Shown in pieces: positions 34,992 through 43,506 of a stretch of DNA of 64,000 nucleotides. The DNA is taken from contig QHZD01000034.1 in NCBI GenBank assembly GCA_003225315.1, forward strand, positions 26,276 through 90,275, in the 5' to 3' direction. Position 1 is the stretch's first letter. Every line of letters starts with the position of its first letter. Below the pieces are notes generated by a model, which was not told the origin of the DNA, did no database searches, and saw only the letters and a list, made by a program, of their open reading frames with translations. Made by a program: the position numbers and the translations under genes. The DNA comes from Acidobacteriota bacterium. Lineage in GTDB: Bacteria; Acidobacteriota; Terriglobia; Acidiferrales; UBA7541.

Positions 34992-37677
34992 CTATGAACC
35001 TTTTTCAAGCTGAGCCAGGCGATCCTTCAGTTTTTGCAGCTCAATGCGCTGCCCGGCAAGCGTAGCTTCCAGCCCCTTAATGATTTTCTCCGGTGCACGG
35101 CTGCGAAATGTCTCATCCCCGAGCTGTCGTTCCTTTGACGCGATAGCCTTCTCCAGACCCTCGATTTCTTTCTTCAGCCGCACCTTCTCCGCCGTTGCGT
35201 CCACCGTGTCGGAGTACGCGATGCGCACGTCAAACTGCGCCGTCGAGCGTACTGACCCGCCAACTTGCCCCAGCGCCGCCGGCGAAACCTTCAACTCGCT
35301 TAGAACCGCTAGTCGCGTAATTGCGTCAGACTCGATGTGTACTCTATTGCGTATGAACTCAGCAGTGCTCCAAAATTGGGCCGGCACTTTTTTCTTCGCG
35401 TCAAGTCTCATCTCCGCTCGAATATTTCGCAGCGCGGTAATAACACCTTGTATTTGAGTGAAGATGTCCACCGCGCCCACAATCTTCTCTTGTGCCCACG
35501 CTTTCCGCGCCGTGGGGAATGTGTCCAGCGCAATCGACTTCCCTCCGCTCCTCTGCGGCAACTGGTGCCAAAGCTCCTCCGTCAGAAACGGCATGAAAGG
35601 ATGCAGCAACCGCAGCGCGTCATCGAATGCGGCAAAAAGATTCTTCCACACGATAGTAGCCTGTTCACGGTCTGCGCTCTGGAGATCCGGCTTGACCCAC
35701 TCGATATACCAGTCGCAGAAATCTCCCCAAAAAAATTGGTACACGCCCTGCGCGGCCTCGTGAAACCGATAGTTCGTCAGCGCATCGTTCACCAACTCGA
35801 TCGTGCTGGCCAGCCGCGAATAAAGCCACTGATCCACCAACGGAACGCTTCCCTGATAAGCATACGGCGCCTTTGCTCGCACTTCCGGGGCCGCCAACTC
35901 CTCCAATTTCGCTCCGCCCTCTTCAAACTTGTCCAAGTTCAAAAACAAAAATCGTGCTGCGTTCCAGATTTTGTTCGCGAAATTCCGCGCGCTTGCCAGT
36001 TTGTCCTCGGACAACACGATGTCCGTCCCCGGCGCCGCCATCGACGCCAGGCAAAACCGCATCGCGTCGGTTCCGTACTGTTGATTCAGCGCCACCGGAT
36101 CGAGTCCCGTCCCTTTGGACTTGGACATTTTCTCGCCGCTCCCAGTGCGCACCAGCGAGTGCAGATATACCGCGCGGAAAGGAACTTTGCCCGTGAAGTG
36201 AATCCCCATCATGATCATCCGAGCCACCCAGAAAAACAGGATGTCGTATCCAGTGATCAGCAGGCTCGTCGGATAATATTTCTTGAAATCGGCCGTTTCT
36301 TCCGGCCACCCGAGCGTTGAAAACGGCCAAAGCCCTGAACTGAACCAGGTGTCCAACACATCGGGATCCTGTTCAAGATTCACTGACCCGCACGTCGCGC
36401 ACTTCGCCGGCTTCTCCCTCGCCACGGTGACGTGCTTGTTCTCTTTGCAGTACCACGCTGGAATCCGGTGTCCCCACCACAGTTGGCGCGATAGCGTCCA
36501 GTCGCGGATGTTTCTCATCCAATTGAAATATTCCTCGCGCCGGTTATCCGGCACGATTTGGATTTCGCCGCGCTCCACCGCCGCAATGGCGGGCTCCGCC
36601 AGAGGCTTCATCTTGCAGAACCATTGCGTCGAAGCTCGCGGTTCGACAATCGTCTTGCTTCGTTCGCACAAACCGACGGCATTTGTGTGCTCGGTGATTT
36701 TTTCCAAAAGGCCCAGCGCTTTCAAATCTTCAACGATCTTTTTCCGCGCCTCGAAGCGGTCCATCCCCGCGTACGCGCCTGCCGGCGCACCCATTTTGCC
36801 GTCGTCCGTCATAACGTCGATTTCCGGAAGTTTGTGGCGGCGGCCCACTTCGAAGTCATTTGGATCGTGCGCCGGGGTAATCTTCACCGCGCCCGTTCCA
36901 AACTCGCGGTCTACCATCGCATCCGCGATAATCGGAATTTCGCGATTCATCAATGGCAGCAACGCTTTCTTGCCAACAAGATGCCAGCATCGTTTCCGGC
37001 CGCGTCGTGGCCACCACGAGAAACTCTTTCGTCCCAACCACGGGATATTTGATGTACCACAAATGCCCCTGCCGCTCCTCGTGGACGACTTCCAGGTCGC
37101 TCAGCACCGTCAGACACACGGGGCACCAATTCACTAGCCTCTTCTCGCGGTAAATCAATCCTTCTTCATACAGCCGCACGAACACTTCGCGTACCACGCG
37201 CGACATTTCCGGCGACAGCGTGAACCTCTCCCGCGACCAGTCGCAGCTCTCCCCAATGCCCTTCATCTGGCGCGTAATCTCGCTGCCTGCTTCCGCTTTC
37301 CACTTCCATACCTGCTTTTCAAACTCTTCCCGCCCCAGCGTGTGGTAGTCAATGCCGCGATCCATCAGGTGCTTCACCACCACGCGTTGCGTCGAAATTC
37401 CCGCGTGGTCGGTGCCAGGCAAATACAACGTGTTGTAACCAAGCATCCGGTGCCACCGCGTGAGGATGTCGATCTCCGTGTGCTCCAGCATGTGCCCGAT
37501 GTGCAGTGAGCCCGTTATGTTGGGAGGGGGAATCACGATCGAAAACACCAGCCCGGGCGCATTCGGGTCCGCTTTGAACAATTCTTCCTTTACCCAGAAG
37601 TCTGCCCACCGCGGTTCGATCTGCTGCGGTTCATATGCTTTTGCTATTTCGCGACCCATTTGGTGCGTTTCTCCCAT
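34992..37677 (-). pseudogene. valS: Valyl-tRNA synthetase interrupted by a small internal deletion (frameshift)
   Basis: Two overlapping frames together make ValS. The 5' part (37677 down to about 36985, 231 codons) has PPPNITGSLHIGHML and runs normally to VVATTRPETML. It then changes frame: the next conserved residues HLVGKKALLPLM continue in another frame from 36983 to 34992 (663 codons), with GEKMSKSKGTGLDP and the C-terminal coiled coil. The usual stretch between TTRPETML and HLVGKK, about 15 residues, is missing, which fits a deletion of roughly 44 bases. ValS is essential, so either another copy exists or this is an assembly error. Start may be ATG 37677 or ATG 37659, the latter preceded by GGAG. 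Confidence 0.85.
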
Positions 37678-37684
37678 GCACTGG

Positions 37685-37717
37685 CGGGCCTTGGCCCGTC
37701 CGTTCTAGACGCGTCTA
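37685..37717 (-). promoter_or_regulatory. Paired palindromes directly upstream of valS
   Basis: CGGGCC-TT-GGCCCG at 37685-37698 lies 8-21 bases before ATG 37677 and, in the transcript, would form a hairpin with AAGG partly in its loop. TAGACGCGTCTA at 37706-37717 is a perfect 12-base palindrome. Together they look like a protein-binding site or a translation-control structure of valS. No regulator can be named. Confidence 0.35.
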
Positions 37718-37852
37718 AATGGTTCAGAGTAATCTTCGACTATACGAGGGGCAAAGCAGCGGCGTCAATTCGGCCGGACGCAGTCCTAGGAAAAGAATTC
37801 ATTTTCGCAAATGCAAAGTAGGGCGGATTTTTCGACTCGACAGGGCGGGGAA

Positions 37853-39523
37853 TTACGACTTCTTCGACTTCATCTCTTCCTGGACCATCGCTTCCACAAC
37901 GGGCTTCAGAATCTCACGCGTAACCGCCTGCAAAACCTCGGGATTCAACTTTGCCAGTACCTTAGCGACGAGATCATCCATGCTCGGGGTCGGAGCGGGG
38001 GTAGTTGCCGGAGCTGGAGTCTCTAGGATTTCCTCCGTCGCGTAGAAGCCCGCTCCGTCGTAGGTTTGTTGCTCCGGAATAAGCGTCGCGTCTTCGGTAA
38101 CTTGAGCGGCTTCCTCGCGGATGACCTCCACGGTTTCCGCAGGCAAGGCCGCTTCCTCGATCACCTTCTGAGCCGTTTCGCTGATGGCCTCAGTAGCCTT
38201 TTCCGTTCCGTTGCTGGACGCGGGAGGAGCGGCCACCGGCGCACCAGAATCCCACGTCGAAGCCAGCCGGTTAGCCTTCTCCAGTTCGGCATTCCAGGGG
38301 TTTGACGGCACAGAAAACCACGAGTCTTTCGATGTTTTCGTTTGCGGCTCGGCTTGGCTCGCTTCGGGTGTGCTCGTAACCGCTGTCTCCGGTGACGGTC
38401 GTTCGCGTTCCTTCACGGGAGTTACTTCTTCCACAGCCGTGGGTGTCTTTGTCGAGATCTTTTCCTGTGAAGCCGGCGAGCTCACGCCCGCCCACGCGTC
38501 CGTCACAAATGGCGTACTCGGAATCGCTCCAGTGGTGACCGCTGGCAGTTCCGGAATGCTCGGGGGAGGAGCGGGCGCTTCCGCGACGTAGTTACTTGCC
38601 GCAGGGGCCTTCTCCACTACTTCCGGCTTTTCTTCAACAGGTTCCCAGGACTCCCCGTGAGCTTTCCGGGCAAGAATCTGCTCGAAACTTCCCGAACGCC
38701 AATCCTTAGATCCACCGCTCGTTCCGGAATCGGCGGAACTCTCCGCTTCTTCACGCCGCCAAGGAGCAGGAGGTTTTTCTTCTTCCGCTTCCTCGTCAAG
38801 TTCCTCTGTATCCGTATCGCGCCAATCGCGCTCCGGCGCCAAATCAGGATGCGCCTGCGGCAGAAAGCCCAGTTCGTCATCCTTTTCATCCGTTGGCGTC
38901 TCCAACAGGCTCCCGAATGCCACGGGTTGCGAGCTGCTGTCAATTTGCACTGGCTCAAGACGCGCCGGCACCGGCACTTCATCCACAAAACTCTCTTGCT
39001 CCAAGGCCGCAATCACTGGTTCATGAGACGCAGTGTGCACCGGGATGCTGCTCACCATGGGTATAGGCGCAACACTCGGAGTAAGCAGATCGCTGGCCCT
39101 TAAAACCTCCGGTTCCGGAACCTTCACGGTGGCAGCGCCTCCGTGACCGACTCCTGCGCGTTGCAGCGCTGATTTCACCATCGAAATCAAGGGATCCGGC
39201 GGAACAAACGGTTTCTTCAATACGCCGTCCGCTCCCACTCGCTGTGCTTCTTGCTCATCCAGTGGATCAAACGCGCCCACTAGCAGGATGACGGGGATAT
39301 GCGCAAGCGAAGCATCCATCTTCACGTACTGGCAAACTTCATACCCGTTTCGCACCGGCATGAATACGTCCGCAAGCACCAGGTCAGGGCGCAAATCGGA
39401 GATTTTCCGCACGGCTGCTTCACCGTTGCCAACGGCAACGACGTCGATGCCCTGATCTTTCAGGGCCAGCCCCACCATCTTCTGGATGTTGCTGTTATCG
39501 TCCGCGACCAGAATCTTTGCCAC
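37853..39523 (-). CDS. Response regulator receiver protein with long disordered linker
   Basis: A 556-residue protein. Residues 1-120 form a CheY-like receiver: LVADDNSNIQ (acidic pocket), LVLADVFMP with the phosphoacceptor Asp, and GVLKKPF with the conserved Lys. No DNA-binding domain follows. Instead there is a Pro/Glu/Ala/Ser-rich stretch of about 380 residues, probably disordered, and a short C-terminal helical segment (MDDLVAKVLAKLNPEVLQAV). It may act as a stand-alone adaptor, as in chemotaxis-like or motility systems. It starts with GTG 39523 behind GGAGG. No histidine kinase is adjacent. Confidence 0.85.
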   Translation of the reverse strand: MAKILVADDNSNIQKMVGLALKDQGIDVVAVGNGEAAVRKISDLRPDLVLADVFMPVRNGYEVCQYVKMDASLAHIPVILLVGAFDPLDEQEAQRVGADGVLKKPFVPPDPLISMVKSALQRAGVGHGGAATVKVPEPEVLRASDLLTPSVAPIPMVSSIPVHTASHEPVIAALEQESFVDEVPVPARLEPVQIDSSSQPVAFGSLLETPTDEKDDELGFLPQAHPDLAPERDWRDTDTEELDEEAEEEKPPAPWRREEAESSADSGTSGGSKDWRSGSFEQILARKAHGESWEPVEEKPEVVEKAPAASNYVAEAPAPPPSIPELPAVTTGAIPSTPFVTDAWAGVSSPASQEKISTKTPTAVEEVTPVKERERPSPETAVTSTPEASQAEPQTKTSKDSWFSVPSNPWNAELEKANRLASTWDSGAPVAAPPASSNGTEKATEAISETAQKVIEEAALPAETVEVIREEAAQVTEDATLIPEQQTYDGAGFYATEEILETPAPATTPAPTPSMDDLVAKVLAKLNPEVLQAVTREILKPVVEAMVQEEMKSKKS

Positions 39524-39710
39524 CGAGCGTCCTCCGCCGATACGCTGCCTATGCTGGCCACACCCGTGCGTGGCCGTACAAATGACCTACTCCAACCTAT
39601 TGGAGCACCCGTTCCAGTTTGCGTCAATCTCAAGAGGGCAGCCGTGTGTCGGAAGTGAATACTGCACTCATGGCCCGTCCAGAGGCGTCGTTTTTGGCCC
39701 AAAAACACAC

Positions 39711-39738
39711 GGGATACGGTCCTCTATGACCGTACCCC
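39711..39738 (-). terminator. Rho-independent terminator of bamD
   Basis: On the minus strand an 11-bp stem with one mismatch (GGGGTACGGTC / GACCGTATCCC, 6-base loop) begins about 38 bases after the bamD stop and is followed by GTGTGTTTTTGG, a short U-tract. Confidence 0.6.
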
Positions 39739-39775
39739 GCAGTGTTTCTCCTGATCTTCGCCCTGCCGCAAAACC

Positions 39776-41197
39776 TTACCAGGGCAAGATTTTTTTCAGG
39801 CCCTTCTTTTTCTTGCTAGTCGATTCTTTCTTATTATCACTCTTAGATTTTCCGTCCTGCGCTGCCGCGTCCGTCTTAGCTGCATCGCTGGTTTGCCCTG
39901 CGGCCACCGGAGTCTCACCCGTCTTGCTTGGGTCACCCGGCTGGCCCGTTGCCGCTGGTGTGGCATCGGTCTTGGGTGTTGTCTCGGCCGTTCCATTTGC
40001 GGAATTCTCTGTCGTTGGAGGTGCGTTTGGATCCCCTGTCGCCACAGGGCCCGCTTCGCCGCCGTCTGTGGCTGGCGTAACACTCTCTGCACTGCTCGTT
40101 GTTCCGCTCGTGCTTCCCGGTGTTACCGTCGCAACGATTCCGGTTGTAGTCGCTCCTTGCGACGGACTCCCGCCCCTCAATATATCAATTCCCGTTTCGC
40201 TTTCTGAATCGGGCGTCATCGTCGGTTTTCCGGTTGTGGCCGCCGCCCGCAACTCCTGCCCCGGACCGGTACGAATCAGACTCAGCGGTTTCTTAATCAA
40301 TGCTTCGCGCTGCCGCGGTGCATTCTGCTCCGCCGTCATCCAGGCCACGGCTTTGGGATCCGGCTGCGGGATCGGCGCCCCGAGGGCCTTCAACCGGCTC
40401 TTGGCATTGGGGACGAGCGGCGACAAAGGATAATTGCGCACGATCCGTGCGTAATACGGGATTGCAATCTCCTTCTTTTCCGTGCCTTGCCATATGTTCC
40501 CGAGCATCCACAGCGCCTGGTCGGATTTGCTGTAAAGAGGGTAACGATTTACCAATCCTCTTAGCCGCGATTCCGCCGCCTTCTTGTCTTCCTTCACGTA
40601 GTAGTAGTAACCAATGCGGAAGTCGCCTTCCGCCAGCAGTTCCTGCACTTCGCGCAAGCGTTGTTCGGCCTTGGGAGCCAGCGGATCATTCGGGTACTTT
40701 GTCAGGAATATTTGGAACTCATCCTCGGCTGCGCGAGCCTGTGTGCGGTCGCGGTCCGGTTTTTCCATCTGCTTGTAGTGCGTCATCGCCACTTGCAATT
40801 GCGCGTAGGCCGCTTCCGGCAGCATAGGGAATAAAATCCCGAAATCCTTGTACGCTTGCACAGACTGCGTCAGATTCGCCGTCCCACCCTCTTTGTAAAA
40901 TGAATCGGCGATTGCCAGCTTGGCCTTGGCAAGATACTCGCTGTCCGGATAGGTGTTGATGAGAGTCTGCAAGTTCAGTCGGCCGACCTCATGCCGCCCG
41001 TGCTTGATATCATCCATTGCCTTGTCATACAGAATCTTGTCGGGCTCCGCGGTATTCTCCGCACTCGTCGACTTATTGACCCTTTTCTTCTTATGAAAGA
41101 TTTGCGCGTCGCACCGCGTCGCGCTCAACAGAAACAGTCCTGTCATCGCGAATAAAGCGCAGCGCTTTACGGTCGCTAGGAACGAATTAAAGAGCAA
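39776..41197 (-). CDS. bamD: BamD-like outer-membrane assembly TPR protein with long C-terminal tail
   Basis: A 473-residue exported protein. Residues 50-300 carry BamD/YfiO-type TPRs (TLINTYPDSEYLAKAKLAIADSFY, FLTKYPNDPLAPKAEQRL, IVRNYPLSPLVPNAKSRL), the scaffold that binds BamA and BamC. The last 150 residues are a Thr/Ala/Pro/Gly-rich low-complexity tail ending in Lys-rich sequence (KKKKGLKKILPW), absent from E. coli BamD. The N-terminus has a signal with Cys29 (SATRC), but Arg before Cys is a poor lipobox. It starts with TTG 41197 behind GAGAGGTGA. Confidence 0.75.
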   Translation of the reverse strand: MLFNSFLATVKRCALFAMTGLFLLSATRCDAQIFHKKKRVNKSTSAENTAEPDKILYDKAMDDIKHGRHEVGRLNLQTLINTYPDSEYLAKAKLAIADSFYKEGGTANLTQSVQAYKDFGILFPMLPEAAYAQLQVAMTHYKQMEKPDRDRTQARAAEDEFQIFLTKYPNDPLAPKAEQRLREVQELLAEGDFRIGYYYYVKEDKKAAESRLRGLVNRYPLYSKSDQALWMLGNIWQGTEKKEIAIPYYARIVRNYPLSPLVPNAKSRLKALGAPIPQPDPKAVAWMTAEQNAPRQREALIKKPLSLIRTGPGQELRAAATTGKPTMTPDSESETGIDILRGGSPSQGATTTGIVATVTPGSTSGTTSSAESVTPATDGGEAGPVATGDPNAPPTTENSANGTAETTPKTDATPAATGQPGDPSKTGETPVAAGQTSDAAKTDAAAQDGKSKSDNKKESTSKKKKGLKKILPW

Positions 41198-41284
41198 ACT
41201 TCACCTCTCTCAAATCGGCGCTTCCCCGCAGCGGTCCGTCGAAAGCCTCGGGCGCTTCCCGGCTCATGCTGTAAGGAACGTACA

Positions 41285-41290
41285 ATTATA
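41285..41290 (-). promoter_or_regulatory. Possible -10 element upstream of bamD
   Basis: On the minus strand TATAAT lies about 90 bases before the TTG start of bamD. The -35 position 17 bases further reads TCGGGC, a weak match, so this is only a candidate promoter. Confidence 0.3.
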
Positions 41291-41426
41291 CCCTGAACGA
41301 ATGGCCAGCCCGAACAACTACTTTGCACCGTTCCGCCGGCCAACCCGAACTACCCTCCCTGTGATGCCGCCAAGCCGCGCAATGGGTTGCCTAGAGGCCG
41401 CTCCGGTCAGCGGTCATGGCGTTTTC

Positions 41427-41455
41427 TTTACGTCCTCCAGGATCGGGCGTAACAT
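41427..41455 (+). promoter_or_regulatory. Candidate sigma70 promoter of hicBA
   Basis: TTTACG (41427-41432), 17 bases, TAACAT (41450-41455). Each box matches four of six consensus bases with ideal spacing, and the expected start lies about 20 bases before the hicB ATG, whose GGGAG ribosome-binding site follows. Confidence 0.4.
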
Positions 41456-41480
41456 GGGGTAGATTCCTCGGGAGACTCAG

Positions 41481-41702
41481 ATGCGTTACACAGTTATCCT
41501 TCAGCGAGAAAGCGACGGAGGCTACGTCGCCGTCGTTCCTAGCCTGCCGGGTTGCGTTTCGCAGGGTGACACACGCGAGGAAGCGCTCAAGAATATTGAG
41601 GAAGCTGCTGAGCTCTATATTGAGGACGTTCGGGCTACCGGCGACCCACTTCCTATCGAAGACCAAAGACAGTTCATCGAGCTGAATACTTCTACTCGAT
41701 GA
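41481..41702 (+). CDS. hicB: HicB-family antitoxin
   Basis: A 73-residue partial RNase H-fold antitoxin: YTVILQRESDGGYVAVVPSLPGC and GDTREEALKNIEEAAELYIE are the typical HicB core. It is the short form with no C-terminal DNA-binding domain. In hicBA modules it blocks the HicA mRNA endonuclease and is encoded in either order; here it comes first and overlaps hicA by 4 bases (ATGA). GGGAG lies shortly before the ATG. Confidence 0.9.
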   Translation: MRYTVILQRESDGGYVAVVPSLPGCVSQGDTREEALKNIEEAAELYIEDVRATGDPLPIEDQRQFIELNTSTR

Positions 41703-41922
41703 CTAAGCTTCCTACCGACCTCTCCGGTCAGGAACTCATTCGTATCCTTACGAGAATTGGTTTCGTCTTTCAACGGCAGCGCGGCAGCCACATCATTCTG
41801 CGGCGTGAATCCCCCTTTGCGCGTGTGTCTGTGCCGACCATAAAGTCCTTCGTGTGGGGACGCTTCGTACGATTCTTCGCGAAGCAGGGCTATCAGTTGA
41901 GCAGTTAGCCGCTCTTCGCTAG
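41699..41922 (+). pseudogene. hicA: HicA-family toxin, frameshifted near its 3' end
   Basis: The start is normal: LSGQELIRILTRIGFVFQRQRGSHIIL, with the catalytic His in RGSH. The open frame then ends at 41908 with an unrelated tail (TIKSFVWGRFVRFF). In the next frame the expected HicA ending is intact: DHKVLRVGTLRTILREAGL and onward to TAG 41920-41922. One base is missing after 41835 (GTGCC|GACCAT), where the family has VP-DHK. The toxin is therefore truncated and replaced at the C-terminus, unless this is a sequencing error. HicB remains intact. Confidence 0.8.
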
Positions 41923-42038
41923 ACTTCCGGCTTGGGCAAAAAATCATGGAATATTTCCCCCATCCCAGTGGTATTACACAAATGGCAGGGTGTAAGCTCC
42001 TGTTGCCACTGAATCCCAACTCCGAGGGGAGATTCTCT

Positions 42039-42623
42039 ATGAAGCGCAAGATCGCTTTGGGGCTACTGGTTGCGGCTGTCCTCGCGGCGGCCCCGGCCGT
42101 TCCGCAGCCCGGGAAATCCGAAGTCGCCAAGATGACCCTCAAGGTCGGCGACGCCGCCCCCGATTTCACCCTACTTAGCGACCAGTGGAAAGCCGTGAAG
42201 CTCAGCGACTATCGCGGCAAGAAGAACGTCTTTCTCGCCGTCTACGTCCTGGCCTTCACCGGTGGTTGAACGAAGCAACTTCAGGCGGTCCAGGCTGGAA
42301 TCGCCTCCGGTAAGATTGACACCTCGGATACGGAAGTCTTCGGTGTCAGTGTGGATAGTCCCGCTGCCAACGCCGCATTCGCCAAACAGATCGGCATCAG
42401 ATTTCCTCTCCTTAGCGACATGAACCGCAAGATGCTCAAGGCCTACGGCATCCTCAAGGAGTACAACCAGCACGATGAAACCTATGAATGGGCCTTGCGG
42501 GCTAACATCGTCATCGATAAGCAGGGCGTCATTCAATTTGTCGAGGAAGGTGATAGTGCCGTCGATCCCAACACTGCCCTGACCATGTGCACCACTCTGC
42601 ACAAAAAGGACGCCACTAAATAG
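42039..42623 (+). CDS. Probable selenocysteine-containing, exported peroxiredoxin-like protein
   Basis: Read through the in-frame TGA at 42267-42269, this is a 194-residue thioredoxin-fold AhpC/TSA-type protein. A signal peptide (about residues 1-20) is followed by VGDAAPDFTLLSDQWKAVKL and YRGKKNVFLAVYVLAFTGG, then codon 77 = TGA, then TKQLQAVQAG. The position after FTxx is the peroxidatic Cys in peroxiredoxins (FTPVCT in common members), so TGA replaces the catalytic Cys, giving TxxU. The frame stays intact for 117 more codons with family-like sequence (FGVSVDSPAANAAFAKQIG, FPLLSDMNRKMLKAYG, IDKQGVIQFVEEGD). A bSECIS-like hairpin follows. GAGGGGAG precedes ATG 42039. Conventional annotation would split it or start at 42351. 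Confidence 0.85.
42267..42306 (+). promoter_or_regulatory. Sec UGA codon and bSECIS-like hairpin
   Basis: The UGA is at 42267-42269. Downstream, AGGCG (42283-42287) pairs with CGCCU (42302-42306), and UCCA (42289-42292) with UGGA (42296-42299), leaving the apical loop GGC (42293-42295). The first loop base is G, 23 bases after the UGA. Published bacterial SECIS rules ask for a G among the first two loop bases, a 3-14 base loop and 16-37 bases of spacing, and all are met. SelB binding is inferred only. Confidence 0.7.
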
Positions 42624-42671
42624 ATTCCGGTCTGGGCGGAACCTGGCCATCTTTGCCTTGTCGAACCGATT

Positions 42672-42689
42672 AAGCTGAGGGCTCAGTTT
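42672..42689. terminator. Weak inverted repeat between convergent genes
   Basis: AAGCTGAG-GG-CTCAGTTT is an 8-bp near-palindrome (one G-T pair) that spans the stop of the minus-strand PASTA gene, 49 bases after the stop of the plus-strand redoxin. Only a short T-run follows, so it is a weak terminator candidate in either direction. Confidence 0.3.
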
Positions 42690-43402
42690 GCCACTGTCAA
42701 TTCAATGGTCGAACTCGCCGGAACCCGCGTCCCGCTCATCGGTGACTGGTCAATCACCGCTCCGTGCGGCCACTGTGGTGCCGTCACATAGTTAACTCTG
42801 CGCCGCATCTGCGCGATATCCAGACGGTGCTGCGCTTCGATCTCATTCAGACCGGTTAGGTGTGGCATTACGTAAGCCGTCTCGCGCGTCCCTTGCGAAA
42901 CCAGCACGTCCACTCGCGGCGTTGCCGCTCCCGCTCCGGGCTTGGGGTTCTGGATCACGACCGTATCGACCGGCGCCGTCGGCATGGTTACGCCTGAGAC
43001 TTCTCCTACTTGCAATCCTGCCCGAAGAAGTTCGATTCGCGAAGCCCTCAAAGAATTCCCTTCCAATAGTGGAATCTGCAATTGCCGTTGTCCCAGGCTC
43101 AAGACCACGTGCGCCTGCTGCGACACTTTCATCAGGAGTCCGGACGGGGGTGTCTGCCGCACGACGGCGTTAATCGGCTGGTCGCTGTAGATACGGTCAG
43201 CCACGCGCAGCACCAGCCCGCGCGGCTGCAGTATCCGGCTCGCTTCGGAAACATTTAAACCCACTAGATTCGGCATCGTCACTTCGCGCCCGTGAATCGC
43301 AATGCGCATTGCCGTAATCGCGCTTAGAAACGCCGCCGACGCCAGAATGAACACCAGCAGTGTCAGCCGCCCCAGCCATTCCAGTCTTTCTCCAAGAGTC
43401 AT
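42683..43402 (-). CDS. Membrane-anchored protein with three PASTA domains
   Basis: A 239-residue protein: one N-terminal transmembrane segment (about residues 10-33), then three PASTA repeats (TMPNLVGLNVSEASRILQPRG, IPLLEGNSLRASRIELLRAG, MPHLTGLNEIEAQHRLDIAQ), each of about 65 residues. PASTA domains bind peptidoglycan fragments and are usually part of penicillin-binding proteins or Ser/Thr kinases. Here no kinase or transpeptidase is attached, so it is a stand-alone extracytoplasmic PASTA protein. Confidence 0.88.
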   Translation of the reverse strand: MTLGERLEWLGRLTLLVFILASAAFLSAITAMRIAIHGREVTMPNLVGLNVSEASRILQPRGLVLRVADRIYSDQPINAVVRQTPPSGLLMKVSQQAHVVLSLGQRQLQIPLLEGNSLRASRIELLRAGLQVGEVSGVTMPTAPVDTVVIQNPKPGAGAATPRVDVLVSQGTRETAYVMPHLTGLNEIEAQHRLDIAQMRRRVNYVTAPQWPHGAVIDQSPMSGTRVPASSTIELTVAN

Positions 43403-43506
43403 ACGATAAAGTCTCGAATCTCAGCCCCGATTCGTCAACGGTTTTCCCCCGAGGATTGCGTTGCTTCGCTTCCTTGCGAACCAGCCCCAACTTCTCGGCG
43501 GGCGTT

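Noticed and set aside
42351..42623. A separate 90-residue protein starting at 42351
   Set aside because: It is in the same frame as the upstream redoxin half and lacks a ribosome-binding site; read-through of TGA joins them.
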